DNA of 64,000 nt from Pseudofrankia saprophytica (GCF_000235425.2 NZ_KI912266.1:3923293-3987292); one strand, 5' to 3'. Shown: positions 18,098-27,364, counted from the stretch's first letter. Made by a program: numbers and translations. The notes: a model not told the origin generated them from the sequence alone.

Positions 18098-19630
18098 GGC
18101 GGGTTGGGCCTGCTCCTGGAGAAACGTCGCTGTCCGGTCACACAGCCAGGACAGGTCGCCCGCCGTAGCAGGCGGGTCGGCCTGGCAGGGTGCCGCGAGA
18201 CCAGTCGGATCGTCGGCGCTGTCCAGCACGGTGCGGGCGTGGGCAAGCAGCGCCCACCAGCGTGGCCAGCCTTCCGGGGCACGCGTGATGTTCTCAGGCA
18301 GGTCGGCACGCAGCAGCCCGACCAGGACCGCCACCAGCTCCGCGCGGCGGACCTCGCCGAGCTTGCGGCGGGTCGCGGCGGCCACCAACCGGTGTACCCA
18401 CACCGCCGCGGTGTCCCGACTGGCCAGGCTGTAGCCGACCAGTGCCCCCACCAACCGCGCCCAGGCAAGCCGATCGCCCGCGGCCTCGGCCAGCAGCCCG
18501 CCACCGAGCAGCTCCGCCCGGCCCTCGAACAAGTCCAACGGCACCGGCTCCGGCGCGAACAGCGCCAACAGCTCCAGCAACTCCACCGCCGCCGGCGCCG
18601 TCACCGACAGCCGCTCGATGGACAGGTCCCACAACGTGGCGACCGTCTCCCCAGCTCGATCCGCGACCCCCCCAAGCGCGATCACGTCCTCCAACCGCTC
18701 GACCAGCCAGCTCGCCAGCTCCGCCAGCGGCGTACCGGTCTGCGCACAGAACCCCGCCGCCTGCTCCAACGCCAACGCCAGATCGCCGAGCAAATCGGCC
18801 ACCCCGTCCGCCACCACCGGATCGACCCCTGCAAGCCGGTCGGACAACAGCGCCACCGACTCCGCCCGAGGCAATGTCGGTACCTGCACCGTCGCGCGCG
18901 GCCCACCCCAGCCGGCCCGCCGCGAGGTCACCAGCAGCCGGCCCCACCGGTCCGTCGGCCGCAACGGCGCCACCGCCGCCGGATCCTCGACATTGTCGAA
19001 GATCAGCAGCCACGGCCGGCCACGGCGCCGCAGCTCCGCGAACACCGCCGCCGGCTCCGCCCCGGTGGGCAACTCCAACGCCTCGCCCAGCTCAGCCAAC
19101 CGGCCAGCAATCAGATCCGCCCGCTCCGCCGGCACCCACCACACCACGTCGAACTCGTCCTCATGCCGGTAGGCGTACTCAACCGCCAACGCCGTCTTAC
19201 CGACCCCACCCATCCCGGCCAGCGCCACCACCGACACCGCAGCCCCCGCGGTCAGTTTGTTGGCCAACTCCGACAACTGCTCCTGGCGGCCCACGAACCC
19301 CACCACCGGCGGCGGGACGTTCCACACCGACGGCCCCGCCGGGCCATCGTCCCCACCCGCGGCAAAGACCTCGTTGCTGGGAAACTGCTCGCGGGCTGCC
19401 TCCAACAGCCGACGCCTACCATCGCGGACCGCGCCGGCCGCGAGCAGCCGCGAGACCTCCCACCAGAACTCCTCCGCACTCAGCCCATGCCAGGCGGGCT
19501 GGCTACGCCGGGGCAGGTCAACCGACACCAACAGCGGCCCCGCCGACATCAAGTCCCCGAACATCTCAGCGAACGCCCGGACCTCCCGGCCCGACAGACC
19601 GCGTGCCACCTTCGCCACCCCCGACAGCAC
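16829..19630 (-). CDS. EAD1-NB-ARC-TPR STAND protein (NLR-like)
   Basis: A 933-aa signal-transducing NTPase with the layout of an immune receptor. Residues 12-90 form a helical domain resembling effector-associated domain 1 (closing motif RRRLLEAAREQFPSNEVFA). An NB-ARC ATPase follows: Walker A AGMGGVGKTALA near 138-149, Walker B LLIFDNVED near 208-216, RLLVTSR near 231-237, and LALALEQAAGF in place of GLPLAL. A winged-helix/ARC2 region leads to ten 42-residue TPRs (512-933). TPRs would sense a ligand, NB-ARC would oligomerise, and EAD1 would recruit another EAD1 protein. The best such partner in the window is 49679-51307. GTG 19630 is used; GTG 19618 is possible. Confidence 0.8.
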   Translation of the reverse strand: MLSGVAKVARGLSGREVRAFAEMFGDLMSAGPLLVSVDLPRRSQPAWHGLSAEEFWWEVSRLLAAGAVRDGRRRLLEAAREQFPSNEVFAAGGDDGPAGPSVWNVPPPVVGFVGRQEQLSELANKLTAGAAVSVVALAGMGGVGKTALAVEYAYRHEDEFDVVWWVPAERADLIAGRLAELGEALELPTGAEPAAVFAELRRRGRPWLLIFDNVEDPAAVAPLRPTDRWGRLLVTSRRAGWGGPRATVQVPTLPRAESVALLSDRLAGVDPVVADGVADLLGDLALALEQAAGFCAQTGTPLAELASWLVERLEDVIALGGVADRAGETVATLWDLSIERLSVTAPAAVELLELLALFAPEPVPLDLFEGRAELLGGGLLAEAAGDRLAWARLVGALVGYSLASRDTAAVWVHRLVAAATRRKLGEVRRAELVAVLVGLLRADLPENITRAPEGWPRWWALLAHARTVLDSADDPTGLAAPCQADPPATAGDLSWLCDRTATFLQEQAQPAEALPLFQRALAIGEAAYGPDHPVVATRLNNLASVLQDLGRVGEAVPLFQRALAIDEAVYGPDHPVVARALSYLALALRGLGRAGEAVPLFQRALAIDEAVYGPDHPVVASVLNNLASALHDLGRAGEAVPLFQRALAIDEAVYGPDHPEVATDLNNLALTLQDLGRAGEAVPLFQRALAIGQAVYGPDHPVVATRLNNLALPLQALGRVGEAAPLFQRALAIDEAVYGPDHPDVATVLNNLASALQDLGRVGEAVPLFQRALAIGQAVYGPDHPDIATRLNNLALALRTLGRAGEAVPLFQRALAIGEAVYGPDHPVVASVLNNLASALQDLGRVGEAVPLFQRALAIGQAVYGPDHPDIATRLNNLALALRTLGRVGDAVPLFQRALAIGEAVYGPDHPNCRTTRGNLAACEALVTDGSES

Positions 19631-19964
19631 AAGCCGACCAAGGGCGCACGGCCCGTCACGCTGGCAACCAGCATCCCATCCGCCACCCGAACCGGATGTT
19701 TGACCTTCTAGGGCTCATCGCCAGACTGATCCCACCTGACAGACACCTGTCACGCAGCGGTGAGTCCCCAGCCGGTCGGAGCCCTCCGCGGCGGACCTAC
19801 CAATCGCTACGTAAAGGGAGCGGTTCCCGGCGGGGCATCGCTGAACGCGTTACACCGTCGTGTTCGAAGCGAAGGGTTCCGTCTCCCGGTGACGCAGGGT
19901 TCGTACCCGCTCCCCAGTCCGAGCCGAGCGGACCGGTCAGTTCTCGGTAGAAATGGCAGGGCCC
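19631..19964. other. Intergenic region upstream of the STAND gene
   Basis: No gene seen. It should hold the STAND gene promoter; no consensus boxes are clear. One small inverted repeat, TGACAG-ACAC-CTGTCA, lies at 19737-19752 and could bind a regulator. Confidence 0.4.
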
Positions 19965-20486
19965 CTACGTGAGACGGTAGGCGAGCTGGCCGAACGGGCA
20001 GGGCTCGACGCCGCGGCCCTCCCATCGTGGCGTCCCGTCGGGGCCGAGCCGAGGCTCGAGAACGACCGTCCGCCCGTCGACGGCCACCTCGGGCCAGGTG
20101 GTGTTGAGGTTGTCCATGACGTGGTCCTGGAGCGTCGAGGCGATCTCCATCGCTACACCCTCTGGGGTGTCCGCGAGGTCGTCGAGGCCCTTCACGTTGA
20201 CGAAGCTCTTCCCGATCAAGTCGGCCACCTTGAGCAGCAGCAGATGGGCGGAGGGCTTGGTGGGGATGACCCAGGTATCGATGTCCGGAATCAGCGCTAC
20301 GACGTCGCCGGGCCGCGCCGGGTCGAAGTCGATCAGCCGCACATCCCAGCCCGCCACGGGCGAGCCGGCGAAGTCGGCCAGGATGGCGGGCAGCCAGGCA
20401 GATACCGAGGCGTACTCCACACGAGTCAAGGTACTGACCAGGGTTCCGACGGGCGACGGGTTTATGCGGGCGCACCCTATGCGCAT
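19965..20486 (-). CDS. Orphan protein between STAND and CHAT genes
   Basis: I do not recognise this 173-aa protein. It is acidic and soluble, has no signal peptide or membrane helix, and contains a hydrophobic core segment (DVVALIPDIDTWVIP, then HLLLLKVADLIGKSFVNVKGL) suggesting an alpha/beta fold. It lies on the same strand as the CHAT and STAND genes and between them, so it may be part of their system. The ATG at 20486 is used, but GTG 20420 (MEYASVSAWL...) is a credible alternative because the stretch before it is duplicated at 28.6 kb beside an unrelated gene. Confidence 0.6.
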   Translation of the reverse strand: MRIGCARINPSPVGTLVSTLTRVEYASVSAWLPAILADFAGSPVAGWDVRLIDFDPARPGDVVALIPDIDTWVIPTKPSAHLLLLKVADLIGKSFVNVKGLDDLADTPEGVAMEIASTLQDHVMDNLNTTWPEVAVDGRTVVLEPRLGPDGTPRWEGRGVEPCPFGQLAYRLT

Positions 20487-20517
20487 CCCAGGGCTGGTAC
20501 CGGTCGCGCTGGCGCAG
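20390..20517 (-). repeat. Duplicated segment, copy 1
   Basis: About 125 bases covering the 5' end of the orphan gene and its upstream region. A second copy lies at 28545-28680. The shared part includes CCAGGCAGATACCGAGGCGT and GTCAAGGTACTGACCA, followed by CTGGTACCGRTCG. The two copies differ by scattered substitutions, more so upstream than inside the coding part. Confidence 0.8.
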
Positions 20518-20845
20518 GCTCCAGGCCAGCATCAATTGGCAATGGGGCCGACTCCTGGTCCGCAACCGCGTTGCACACGCCGCACGGCTCGGACGCAGTA
20601 CGCCGGCCACCGCACCGCCAGACCCCCGTTGACGAAGCCGTCCCCGAAACAGCCCCGAAGAAGCCGAAAGCGGTATAGGGCGATCGGGTAAACCTGCTGG
20701 TCAGCATCCCGGCGGAACGGGCAGGACGGCGCCCTCTCGTAGCGGCGGCCTGTCGTGCCGAGTCGCCGATTCTTGCGATCAAGAAGGCAGGGCGGGTACC
20801 GCGCGATGGCGGGCGGACGTGCTCGTGGAGCACGCCGTCGCGATT
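20518..20845. other. Intergenic region between orphan and CHAT genes
   Basis: No gene with support. Open frames on both strands lack ribosome sites and family features. It separates the CHAT gene terminator from the orphan gene, so the orphan gene probably has its own promoter here. Confidence 0.4.
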
Positions 20846-20861
20846 CCCCGCGTCCGCGGGG
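20846..20861 (-). terminator. Stem-loop after the CHAT gene
   Basis: CCCCGC-GTCC-GCGGGG directly abuts the TGA of the CHAT gene. It resembles the hairpin of an actinobacterial type I-E CRISPR repeat, but it occurs once only. Confidence 0.45.
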
Positions 20862-23800
20862 TCATGGGCCGGTGTGGATGTGGGAGGCCCACAGGGATGG
20901 CCGCGCGCTGGCGAGATCACGCAGCCGCCTGGTGGCGGCGTGCAGGGCGGTAGCCGGGTCGACGGGGATCCTCGCGGTCAGCGCCTTGTAGACATCGTCG
21001 GCGAGGCCGACGGCGACGCCGTCGTTGATCGGCCACAACGTGGCGATGACATGCCGGTAGCCGGCGAGCTGGAACGCGGACGCCAGATGGATCGCCTCGT
21101 CCGGCAGCCGCCCACCGGGACGGGCGGTCGAGCAGGCGGACAGGTAGGCCAGCTCGGCGTCGAGGCGCAGCCGCGCGACATCGACGACGGTGAACGAACG
21201 ATCTCGGTGGTCGTGCAGCAGCAGCCGACTGGTCGATGGGTTGGCCAGATCGCTTGAGCCGTGGCAGGCGAAGTGCGCCCATCGTCCGGCGGGAAGCGCG
21301 GCGTGCACGGTCTTCCACCGGGCCTGCTCCCCGAGCAGGGCCGTGACTCTGCCGGGCAGATACCGACGCAGCGTGGCGAGTTCCGCCTCGGCTCCAGGCA
21401 GGTCGAGGCTGGCGTCGTCACCTGGGTTGCCAGGCGGGGCGGGCGTGCGCGGCATGACGACCGCGACCATCCGCCGTCCGTCGGCATCCGCGTGCTCGAC
21501 GCTCGCGAGGCGGCGAGCGTGCGCCAGAGCGCGCAGGGTCGGAGTGTAGGAGGACACCACCTGATCGATCACGGTCGATGGGTGGGCCCCGATACGGGTC
21601 TCGTGCCGCCCCGCGGCATGCACCGGCAGGAACGACAGCATGCCCGACAGGCACCACCACACCCGCGGCAGCGCGCCTTCCGTGAGGGATGCCGCGAGGA
21701 GACCGTGCCGATCCATCTGACGGAGAACCGGACTGGCGAGCCGATCCCACAGCCAACCCAGGGTCGTGGACAGCCGGTCCTGCGCCTGGTCCTTCTCGTC
21801 CTTGGTCGTCCGCTGCGAGGACAGCGTCTCCACGGCGGTCATGAAGGCGAGCACCTCGTCGAAGACCGCCTGCGGCGTCAGGTCTCCAAGGTCCACAGGC
21901 TCACCGGCCCCGTCCTCGGTGAGAACCAGCGCGTACGAGCCGAACTCGGACACGGCAACCATCACGACCGACCCGCCGGCCGCTGCCCTGGCCAGCTCCG
22001 CCGCCGACTGCGGACGCAGGAATCCGTTGAACCCCGACCGGTTCCGGATCTCGGCGACCACCTCATCGAACTGCTCGCGGAGCCTCCGCCGGTACTGGAC
22101 CAGCCCTCCGACGCCGTTCGGGCGACTGGCGTTCTCACCCGCCCCTGGCAGTGCGCCCCACTCGGCCGGCTCGGGCCGGTCGAGTTCAGCCGCCAGTGCG
22201 ACGAACCGGTCATGTAACTCCGCGTGCCGTGCCTGGAGATCGTTCAGGTCGCCCCGGGTGTCCAGTGCCTGCCCCAGCAACACCCCTCGCCCTTGTTCGA
22301 ACAGTTCCAGTGCCCGGTCTGGATCACCCGTCCGAACCGCGCACACCGCCGCGTCGGCGCTCAGCCCGCCCACCTCCGCGAGCAGTTCCTCCCGATCCGC
22401 CCGTGGCAACTCGCGCGCCACCACCTCACCCTGCAGGCCGAGCGCCGCGGTAAAACCTTCCACCGCCGCCTCCCACCGACCCCCGGCCGCAGCGGCGCTG
22501 CCCCACACCCTCGCGGCGCGAGCGCGTTGACGAGGCGACGCGACCTCCATCCCGGTTGCCTGTCCACTGACATTCATGGCGGCTTCCAGATCCGCGGGGT
22601 CGCCCGTTCGCTGAAACCGGACATGCAGGAACGTCGCGAGGTTCGCCAGGTACATGGCCTGCTCGGGATGGTCGGGGACCGCGGCCTCGATCGCCGATCG
22701 GCAAGCGTCCACCGCGGCGTTCAACTCGGCCGGTTCGGCGGTCCGTTCAAACCTGGTGTACAGGGCCATCCCCAGGTTTGACAGGTACATGGCCGTGTCG
22801 GGATGGTCGAATGGGCTCGCCGCCACCGCTTCCCGAGCCGCCTCTACTGCCGCGTGCAGGTCGGCAAGCTCCCTGGTGCGGTCAAAGCGCACCAGCAGAA
22901 TCGTTCCGAGGTTCGAAAGGTATCCGGCACGGTCGGGGCGATCGCCGGCGGCGTCCGCCGCCGCCTGGCCCACCTCTACCGCGGCATCCAGATCCGTGGG
23001 CTCTCCCGTCCGCCCGAACCGGATCCGCAGGGCGAGCCCGAGGTTGGACAGTGTCCCGGCACGACGCGGGTGACCGGCCCCTGTGGCCGCCACCGCTGCC
23101 CGGCACATCTCCACCGCCGCGTCCAGATCCCCGAGCAGGCCGGTCCGCTCGGACCGCACCCGCAGCGCGAGCCCGAGGTTGGTCAGATAGATAGCCCGAT
23201 CTGGGTGGTCAGGGACGATCTCCACCGCCGCCTTGCCGGCCTCGACCGCCGCATCCAGGTCCGCGAGCTCCCCGGTCCGCCCGAACCGCACCCGCAGCGC
23301 GAGCCCGAGATTCGACAGCATTCCGGCGCGGCCGGGCTCGTCCGCGGCGGTCGCCGCCACCGCCGCGCGCGCGACCTCCACCGAGGCTTCGAGATCCGTG
23401 AGAGCTCCGGTCCGTTCGAATCTCGCGCGCAGCGCGAGCCCGAGGTCCGACAGGCGACCGGCGAGGCCCGGCTCGCCGGGAGCGGTCGCCGCCACCGCTT
23501 CACGGCCCGCCTCGACTGCGGCGTCCAGGTCGGCGAGCGCTCCCGTCGACTGGAACCGGAGCAGCAGGGCGGACCCGAGTGCGGACAGGTAGGCGCCGCG
23601 GTACGCATTGCGGGCCGTCGAAGCCGCCACCGCCTCCCTGCACATCTCCACTGCCGTGTTGAGATCCGCGAGCGCTCCAGTCTGCTCGGAGCGGTCCCGC
23701 AGAACGATCCCGAGGCCGACCAGGTAAGTGGCACGGCCGGGATCGTCGAGTGCCGCGGCGGCGACTGCCGTCTGGCAGGCTTCCACCGAGGCGTCCAGGT

Positions 23801-24881
23801 CTGCGAGCGCCCCCGTCCACGAGGACCGTATTCGCAGGGCTTCCCCGAGATTTGCCAGGCGTCCGGCATAGTCCGGGTGGTCAGCCGTCGTGACCTCGAC
23901 GGCAGCCCGGCTCGCGTCGACCGCGGCGTCCAGATCCGGCAACGCCCCGGTCCGCCCGAACCGCGCGTGCAGGGTGCCCCCGAGATTTGCCAGAAACCGA
24001 GCATGATCGGGGTGGTCGAGCGCGGTGGCGTCCACGGCCGCCCGGCCCACTTCCACCGCCGTGTCCAGATCCGCCAGCACTCCCGTCCGCTCGAACCGAA
24101 CCCGCAGGGTCGTTCCGAGGTTGGACAGATACCCGCCCCAGTTCGGGTGGTCGGGCCCGGTGGCGTCCACGGCCGCCCGGCCCACTTCCACCGCCGTGTC
24201 CAGATCCGCCAGCACTCCCGTCCGCTCGAACCGAACCCGCAGCGCGCCGCCGAGGTTCACCAGGTACGCGGAGTGGTCGCGGCCACCGGCGACAGCGGCG
24301 TCCACGGCAGCCCGGCCCGCGTCGATGGCGGCATCCAGATCCGCGAGGTCGGCGAGGGCACCAGACCGCTCGAACCGGGCCTTGAGAGCCACCCCGAGGT
24401 TCGACAGCAGCGCGGCGCGGTCGAACGAGCCCTCCGGGAACGCGGTGAGCGCGCCGCGCAGGAGGTCGGCGGCCGCGCTCAGGGCGACGACGTCGCCGGT
24501 ACGCAGACCGCGTTCGAGGAGCTCGACGGACTGGTTGGCCCAGTCGTGGGGAATCGCCGGCGAGACGCGCTGCAGTTGATGGAAGTAGGCCCGAGCCTCC
24601 ACCGGAATCGCCGCGGGCTGGGCCCGGTGGACGGACTCCAACAGCCGAAGCGCGACGGCCAGATCGTGCTGGTCCTCGCCCACGGGCAACAGCAGATAGC
24701 GATACCAGTGCACCATGCCCGCCGAGTAGCAGACATCCAGATCCCTCGCCGGATCATGAACCGCCGCCACCAGCGCCTCTACCTCTGCCAACGCCTCGTC
24801 GTCCAGCACGACGGACGCATGATGATCGGTCGCAAATCTGGCGAGACGCGCCCGCACCGCGTCGAGTAGACGTTCCCGCAT
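20862..24881 (-). CDS. CHAT caspase-like protease with 14 TPR-like repeats
   Basis: A 1339-aa protein. After a 170-residue helical start come 14 repeats of about 44 residues with the core YLSNLGxALRxRFERTGxLADLDAAVE, a TPR variant; then a linker and a C-terminal CHAT domain. The cysteine-protease dyad is present: His at about residue 1207 in WAHFACHGSS and Cys at about 1250 in LAYLSACSTA. CHAT proteases in bacteria act as effectors activated by partner sensors (for example with gasdermins or TPR-CHAT in type III-E CRISPR). Start ATG 24881 has GAGGG eight bases upstream. The substrate is not known; the STAND protein nearby may control it. Confidence 0.85.
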   Translation of the reverse strand: MRERLLDAVRARLARFATDHHASVVLDDEALAEVEALVAAVHDPARDLDVCYSAGMVHWYRYLLLPVGEDQHDLAVALRLLESVHRAQPAAIPVEARAYFHQLQRVSPAIPHDWANQSVELLERGLRTGDVVALSAAADLLRGALTAFPEGSFDRAALLSNLGVALKARFERSGALADLADLDAAIDAGRAAVDAAVAGGRDHSAYLVNLGGALRVRFERTGVLADLDTAVEVGRAAVDATGPDHPNWGGYLSNLGTTLRVRFERTGVLADLDTAVEVGRAAVDATALDHPDHARFLANLGGTLHARFGRTGALPDLDAAVDASRAAVEVTTADHPDYAGRLANLGEALRIRSSWTGALADLDASVEACQTAVAAAALDDPGRATYLVGLGIVLRDRSEQTGALADLNTAVEMCREAVAASTARNAYRGAYLSALGSALLLRFQSTGALADLDAAVEAGREAVAATAPGEPGLAGRLSDLGLALRARFERTGALTDLEASVEVARAAVAATAADEPGRAGMLSNLGLALRVRFGRTGELADLDAAVEAGKAAVEIVPDHPDRAIYLTNLGLALRVRSERTGLLGDLDAAVEMCRAAVAATGAGHPRRAGTLSNLGLALRIRFGRTGEPTDLDAAVEVGQAAADAAGDRPDRAGYLSNLGTILLVRFDRTRELADLHAAVEAAREAVAASPFDHPDTAMYLSNLGMALYTRFERTAEPAELNAAVDACRSAIEAAVPDHPEQAMYLANLATFLHVRFQRTGDPADLEAAMNVSGQATGMEVASPRQRARAARVWGSAAAAGGRWEAAVEGFTAALGLQGEVVARELPRADREELLAEVGGLSADAAVCAVRTGDPDRALELFEQGRGVLLGQALDTRGDLNDLQARHAELHDRFVALAAELDRPEPAEWGALPGAGENASRPNGVGGLVQYRRRLREQFDEVVAEIRNRSGFNGFLRPQSAAELARAAAGGSVVMVAVSEFGSYALVLTEDGAGEPVDLGDLTPQAVFDEVLAFMTAVETLSSQRTTKDEKDQAQDRLSTTLGWLWDRLASPVLRQMDRHGLLAASLTEGALPRVWWCLSGMLSFLPVHAAGRHETRIGAHPSTVIDQVVSSYTPTLRALAHARRLASVEHADADGRRMVAVVMPRTPAPPGNPGDDASLDLPGAEAELATLRRYLPGRVTALLGEQARWKTVHAALPAGRWAHFACHGSSDLANPSTSRLLLHDHRDRSFTVVDVARLRLDAELAYLSACSTARPGGRLPDEAIHLASAFQLAGYRHVIATLWPINDGVAVGLADDVYKALTARIPVDPATALHAATRRLRDLASARPSLWASHIHTGP
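22500..24480 (-). repeat. Fourteen TPR-like repeats in the CHAT protein
   Basis: Tandem units of about 132 bases. They are much more diverged from each other than the units of the STAND gene, so this array is old or under diversifying use. Boundaries are approximate. Confidence 0.7.
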
Positions 24882-25363
24882 CTCTGAGCCCTCGTGCTCG
24901 CCGTATTGAACCGCCCCGGTCCTGCCCACTCCATGCGCTTTTTCGACGTCGTGCTCACGCCTCACACCGATCACTCAGCAGATCTGACCACGAAGGTTCT
25001 GAGCCAGGGCAGGCATCCGCCAGTTCCTCGACGTCGGCACCAGCCTCCCACCTGGCAAACCCCGCACAAGGCAGTTCAGGCAATCGCGCCACGGTCCCGG
25101 CCTCACCAGCACAGCGACCACTCACGCCAAACCAAGCCCCAAACCACAGATCTTCGCGGTGATGGGGTCGACGTGTACAAGACCCGTCGAACTTCGCTCG
25201 TGTGTAACCAAGGGGTGGTACCGATCGTGCTGGCGTAGGGGGCATGGCCGACCGCACTGCCCTGGGGCAGCTTCTCGATCTACAGGTACTCGCCGCGCAG
25301 TCGACGCTGTCGCCTGATGACCTCGTCAACGGATCACACGCCGGGCCGCCCTCAACGGTTTGA
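24882..25363. other. Intergenic region with possible 39-codon remnant
   Basis: It should hold the CHAT promoter on the minus strand. On the plus strand, ATG 25244 opens a 39-codon frame (MADRTALGQLLDLQVLAAQS...) ending at 25363, preceded by GGGGGC; it has plausible codon use but no family match I know and may be a gene fragment. A copy of the dispersed motif GGTACCGATCGTGCTGGC is at 25217-25234. Confidence 0.3.
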
Positions 25364-26287
25364 TCAACGAACGCGATGCTTCTCGCCTGTGTCCGTGACG
25401 ACGTCTGGCGCCACGAGGCCCGCCGGCGGCAGCTCGGCCCTGGTCGGCGGGGCCGGCCCCGCCGAAGCGGACCGGACGCCCGCGAGGCCGAGGCGCTGCG
25501 CCAGGAGCACGGCGTTCACGCGGTCGTGCACGCCGAGCTTGCGGTAGATCTTCTCCTGGTGCTTGACGACGGTGCGGGCCGAGATTCCCAGGCGGCGGGC
25601 GATCGCCACCGGGCTCAATCCGTCCGCAAGCAGCGCGAGGACGACGGTCTCACGGTCGGTGAGGCCCGCGTCGGCGGCCCTCGGCCCCGGTAGGGCCGGC
25701 GGCTCACCGATGGGCGCGAGGCCGCGTCGGAGGCGGTCGGTCTCGCGCAGGTGGCGCTCGATGGCGACGAGCAGCGGCTGCAGCCGGTCCAGGTAGGCTC
25801 GTTCGCGGTCATTGAACTCGCGGCCGGTGCGCGCGGCTCCGACGTAGTGCAGCTCCGAGCCGGCTCGCCGCAGCGGGATCAGAACCTGGGCGAACGAGCC
25901 TTCGAAGCGCTCCCGCGCCACCACATGCTCCTCCGAGGTCAGCCAGCCGTCGTCGGCGACCTCGCCCAGTGTCCGCGGTGCGAGGTCGACGCCGGTAGCG
26001 AAGCTGCGCACCAGCGGATGGACGGCGACCTCGGACGGCGTCCAGGGAATCCGCCCAGTCCAGGCGCCTCCGTCGAGCACCTGCGACCAGATGCCGCCGC
26101 TGGGCCACCGGACCTGGAAACAGCCGGCGAGACGAGCGTGGAGCACGGCCGCCAGTTCTCCGCAGACAGCCGGCCAGAACTCATGCGGGTTGTCCAGCAG
26201 CGAGATTGTCAAGTCCAGCAGCCGGTTCAGTTCGGCGTGTGACGGTGCTCCCACGATCTGCATCATGGCAGCCCGAGCGCGTCTCAT
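25364..26287 (-). CDS. LuxR-family transcriptional regulator
   Basis: A 307-aa regulator. The N-terminal 180 residues resemble a GAF-type sensory domain as seen in many actinobacterial LuxR proteins. The C-terminal LuxR HTH is clear: LTDRETVVLALLADGLSPVAIARRLGISARTVVKHQEKIYRKLGVHDRVNAV. It lacks a receiver domain, so control is probably by ligand and not phosphorylation. ATG 26287 is used, with GAGG about ten bases upstream. It is divergent from an alpha/beta hydrolase 215 bases away and may regulate it. Confidence 0.85.
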   Translation of the reverse strand: MRRARAAMMQIVGAPSHAELNRLLDLTISLLDNPHEFWPAVCGELAAVLHARLAGCFQVRWPSGGIWSQVLDGGAWTGRIPWTPSEVAVHPLVRSFATGVDLAPRTLGEVADDGWLTSEEHVVARERFEGSFAQVLIPLRRAGSELHYVGAARTGREFNDRERAYLDRLQPLLVAIERHLRETDRLRRGLAPIGEPPALPGPRAADAGLTDRETVVLALLADGLSPVAIARRLGISARTVVKHQEKIYRKLGVHDRVNAVLLAQRLGLAGVRSASAGPAPPTRAELPPAGLVAPDVVTDTGEKHRVR

Positions 26288-26502
26288 CTACGCAAATCCT
26301 CGTATAGCCGGCACGGCGATCGCGCGGCATTCTCTTCGCAAGGGGACGACCGGTGGGTCCGTGGTGTCCGCGGCCGACGCCTGGTTTCGGACGGAGTCCC
26401 GGCGCTGCCCGCCGTGGTCCACTCGCCGTCCACGAAACCTGATCGGCCCGACTGCCGGGCTGTTCTCGCGTCCAGACCGTCATGGAGGAGTGATTCTTCG
26501 CG

Positions 26503-27213
26503 ATGCCTACCGACAAGCCCGCCATTGTTTTGATCCACGGGGCGTTCGCCGATGCGTCCGGTTGGAGTGATGTGGTCGCGAGGCTTCAGGCCCTCGGCTT
26601 CACCTGTTACGCCCCGGCCAACCCGTTGCGCGGTGTGATCAGTGACGGTGAGTATATCCGCGCGTTCGTCTCCACTATCGACGGCCCGGTCGTGCTGGTC
26701 GGGCATTCTTACGGTGGCAGTGTGATCACCAACGCCAGCACGGGGAACGCCAACGTCAAGGCCCTGGTCTACGTTGCCGCCTTCGCGCCGGAGGAGGGTG
26801 AGGCGCTGGGTGCCGCGCTCGCGCTGGGTGACGGGAGCACCGACCTGGCCAAGCATCTGGTGCTCCGGCCCTATCCGGGCGCTCCCGAGGGCGACGCCGA
26901 CGCGTATATCGATCCGGAGTACTTCCACGAGTTGTTCTGCGCCGATGTCGACGCGGGGCAGGCGGCGGCCATGGCGTCGAGCCAGCGCGGCTTCGCCGCG
27001 TCGTGCCTGTCGACGCCGTCGGGGACGCCAGGGTGGCGCACGATTCCGAGCTGGTATCTCGTGGCGGCGAACGACGCAACGATCCCACCGGAGGCCGAGC
27101 GGGTGATGGCGGCGCGCGCCGGCGCGCACACAATCGAGGTGGCCAGCTCCCACGTGGCCATGGTCAGCCACCCGGTGGAGACGGCCGACCTGATCATCGC
27201 CGCCGCCAGCTGA
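26503..27213 (+). CDS. Alpha/beta hydrolase (esterase-like)
   Basis: A 236-aa alpha/beta hydrolase resembling the plant-esterase/hydroxynitrile lyase branch that is widespread in soil bacteria. The oxyanion region is IVLIHGAFADASGW, the nucleophile elbow GHSYGGS, the acid is likely Asp in AANDATIPPEAE, and the histidine is in SSHVAMVSHP. ATG 26503 has GGAGGAG about twelve bases upstream. It is followed by a strong terminator. Substrate unknown; probably a small ester. The divergent LuxR gene may control it. Confidence 0.85.
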   Translation: MPTDKPAIVLIHGAFADASGWSDVVARLQALGFTCYAPANPLRGVISDGEYIRAFVSTIDGPVVLVGHSYGGSVITNASTGNANVKALVYVAAFAPEEGEALGAALALGDGSTDLAKHLVLRPYPGAPEGDADAYIDPEYFHELFCADVDAGQAAAMASSQRGFAASCLSTPSGTPGWRTIPSWYLVAANDATIPPEAERVMAARAGAHTIEVASSHVAMVSHPVETADLIIAAAS

Positions 27214-27217
27214 CGAT

Positions 27218-27269
27218 CGCCGAGCCCGGCCCACCGGCGGTCCCCACGCTCGGTGGACCGGGCTCGGCG
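27218..27269 (+). terminator. Strong GC-rich terminator hairpin
   Basis: A 19-base-pair stem with one mismatch: CGCCGAGCCCGGCCCACCG at 27218-27236 pairs with 27251-27269, around a 14-base loop. It begins four bases after the stop of the alpha/beta hydrolase gene. Confidence 0.75.
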
Positions 27270-27364
27270 CGCGGGTCCGCTTCGATCTCGCTGCTGCCCA
27301 CCCGCCACCGCCTTGCGGTAAATCGGGCATGTGTAGCCCGGGGTGTGCCGGCCATGCTTGCCGG

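Noticed and set aside
17000-19700. A 936-aa plus-strand open frame opposite the STAND gene
   Set aside because: It is the antisense shadow of a long GC-rich repetitive gene; it has no recognisable domains, while the minus strand has NB-ARC and TPR motifs.
20841-20865. ATTCCCCGCGTCCGCGGGG resembles an actinobacterial type I-E CRISPR repeat
   Set aside because: It occurs once, with no spaced repeats and no cas genes; it abuts a stop codon and is better read as a terminator.
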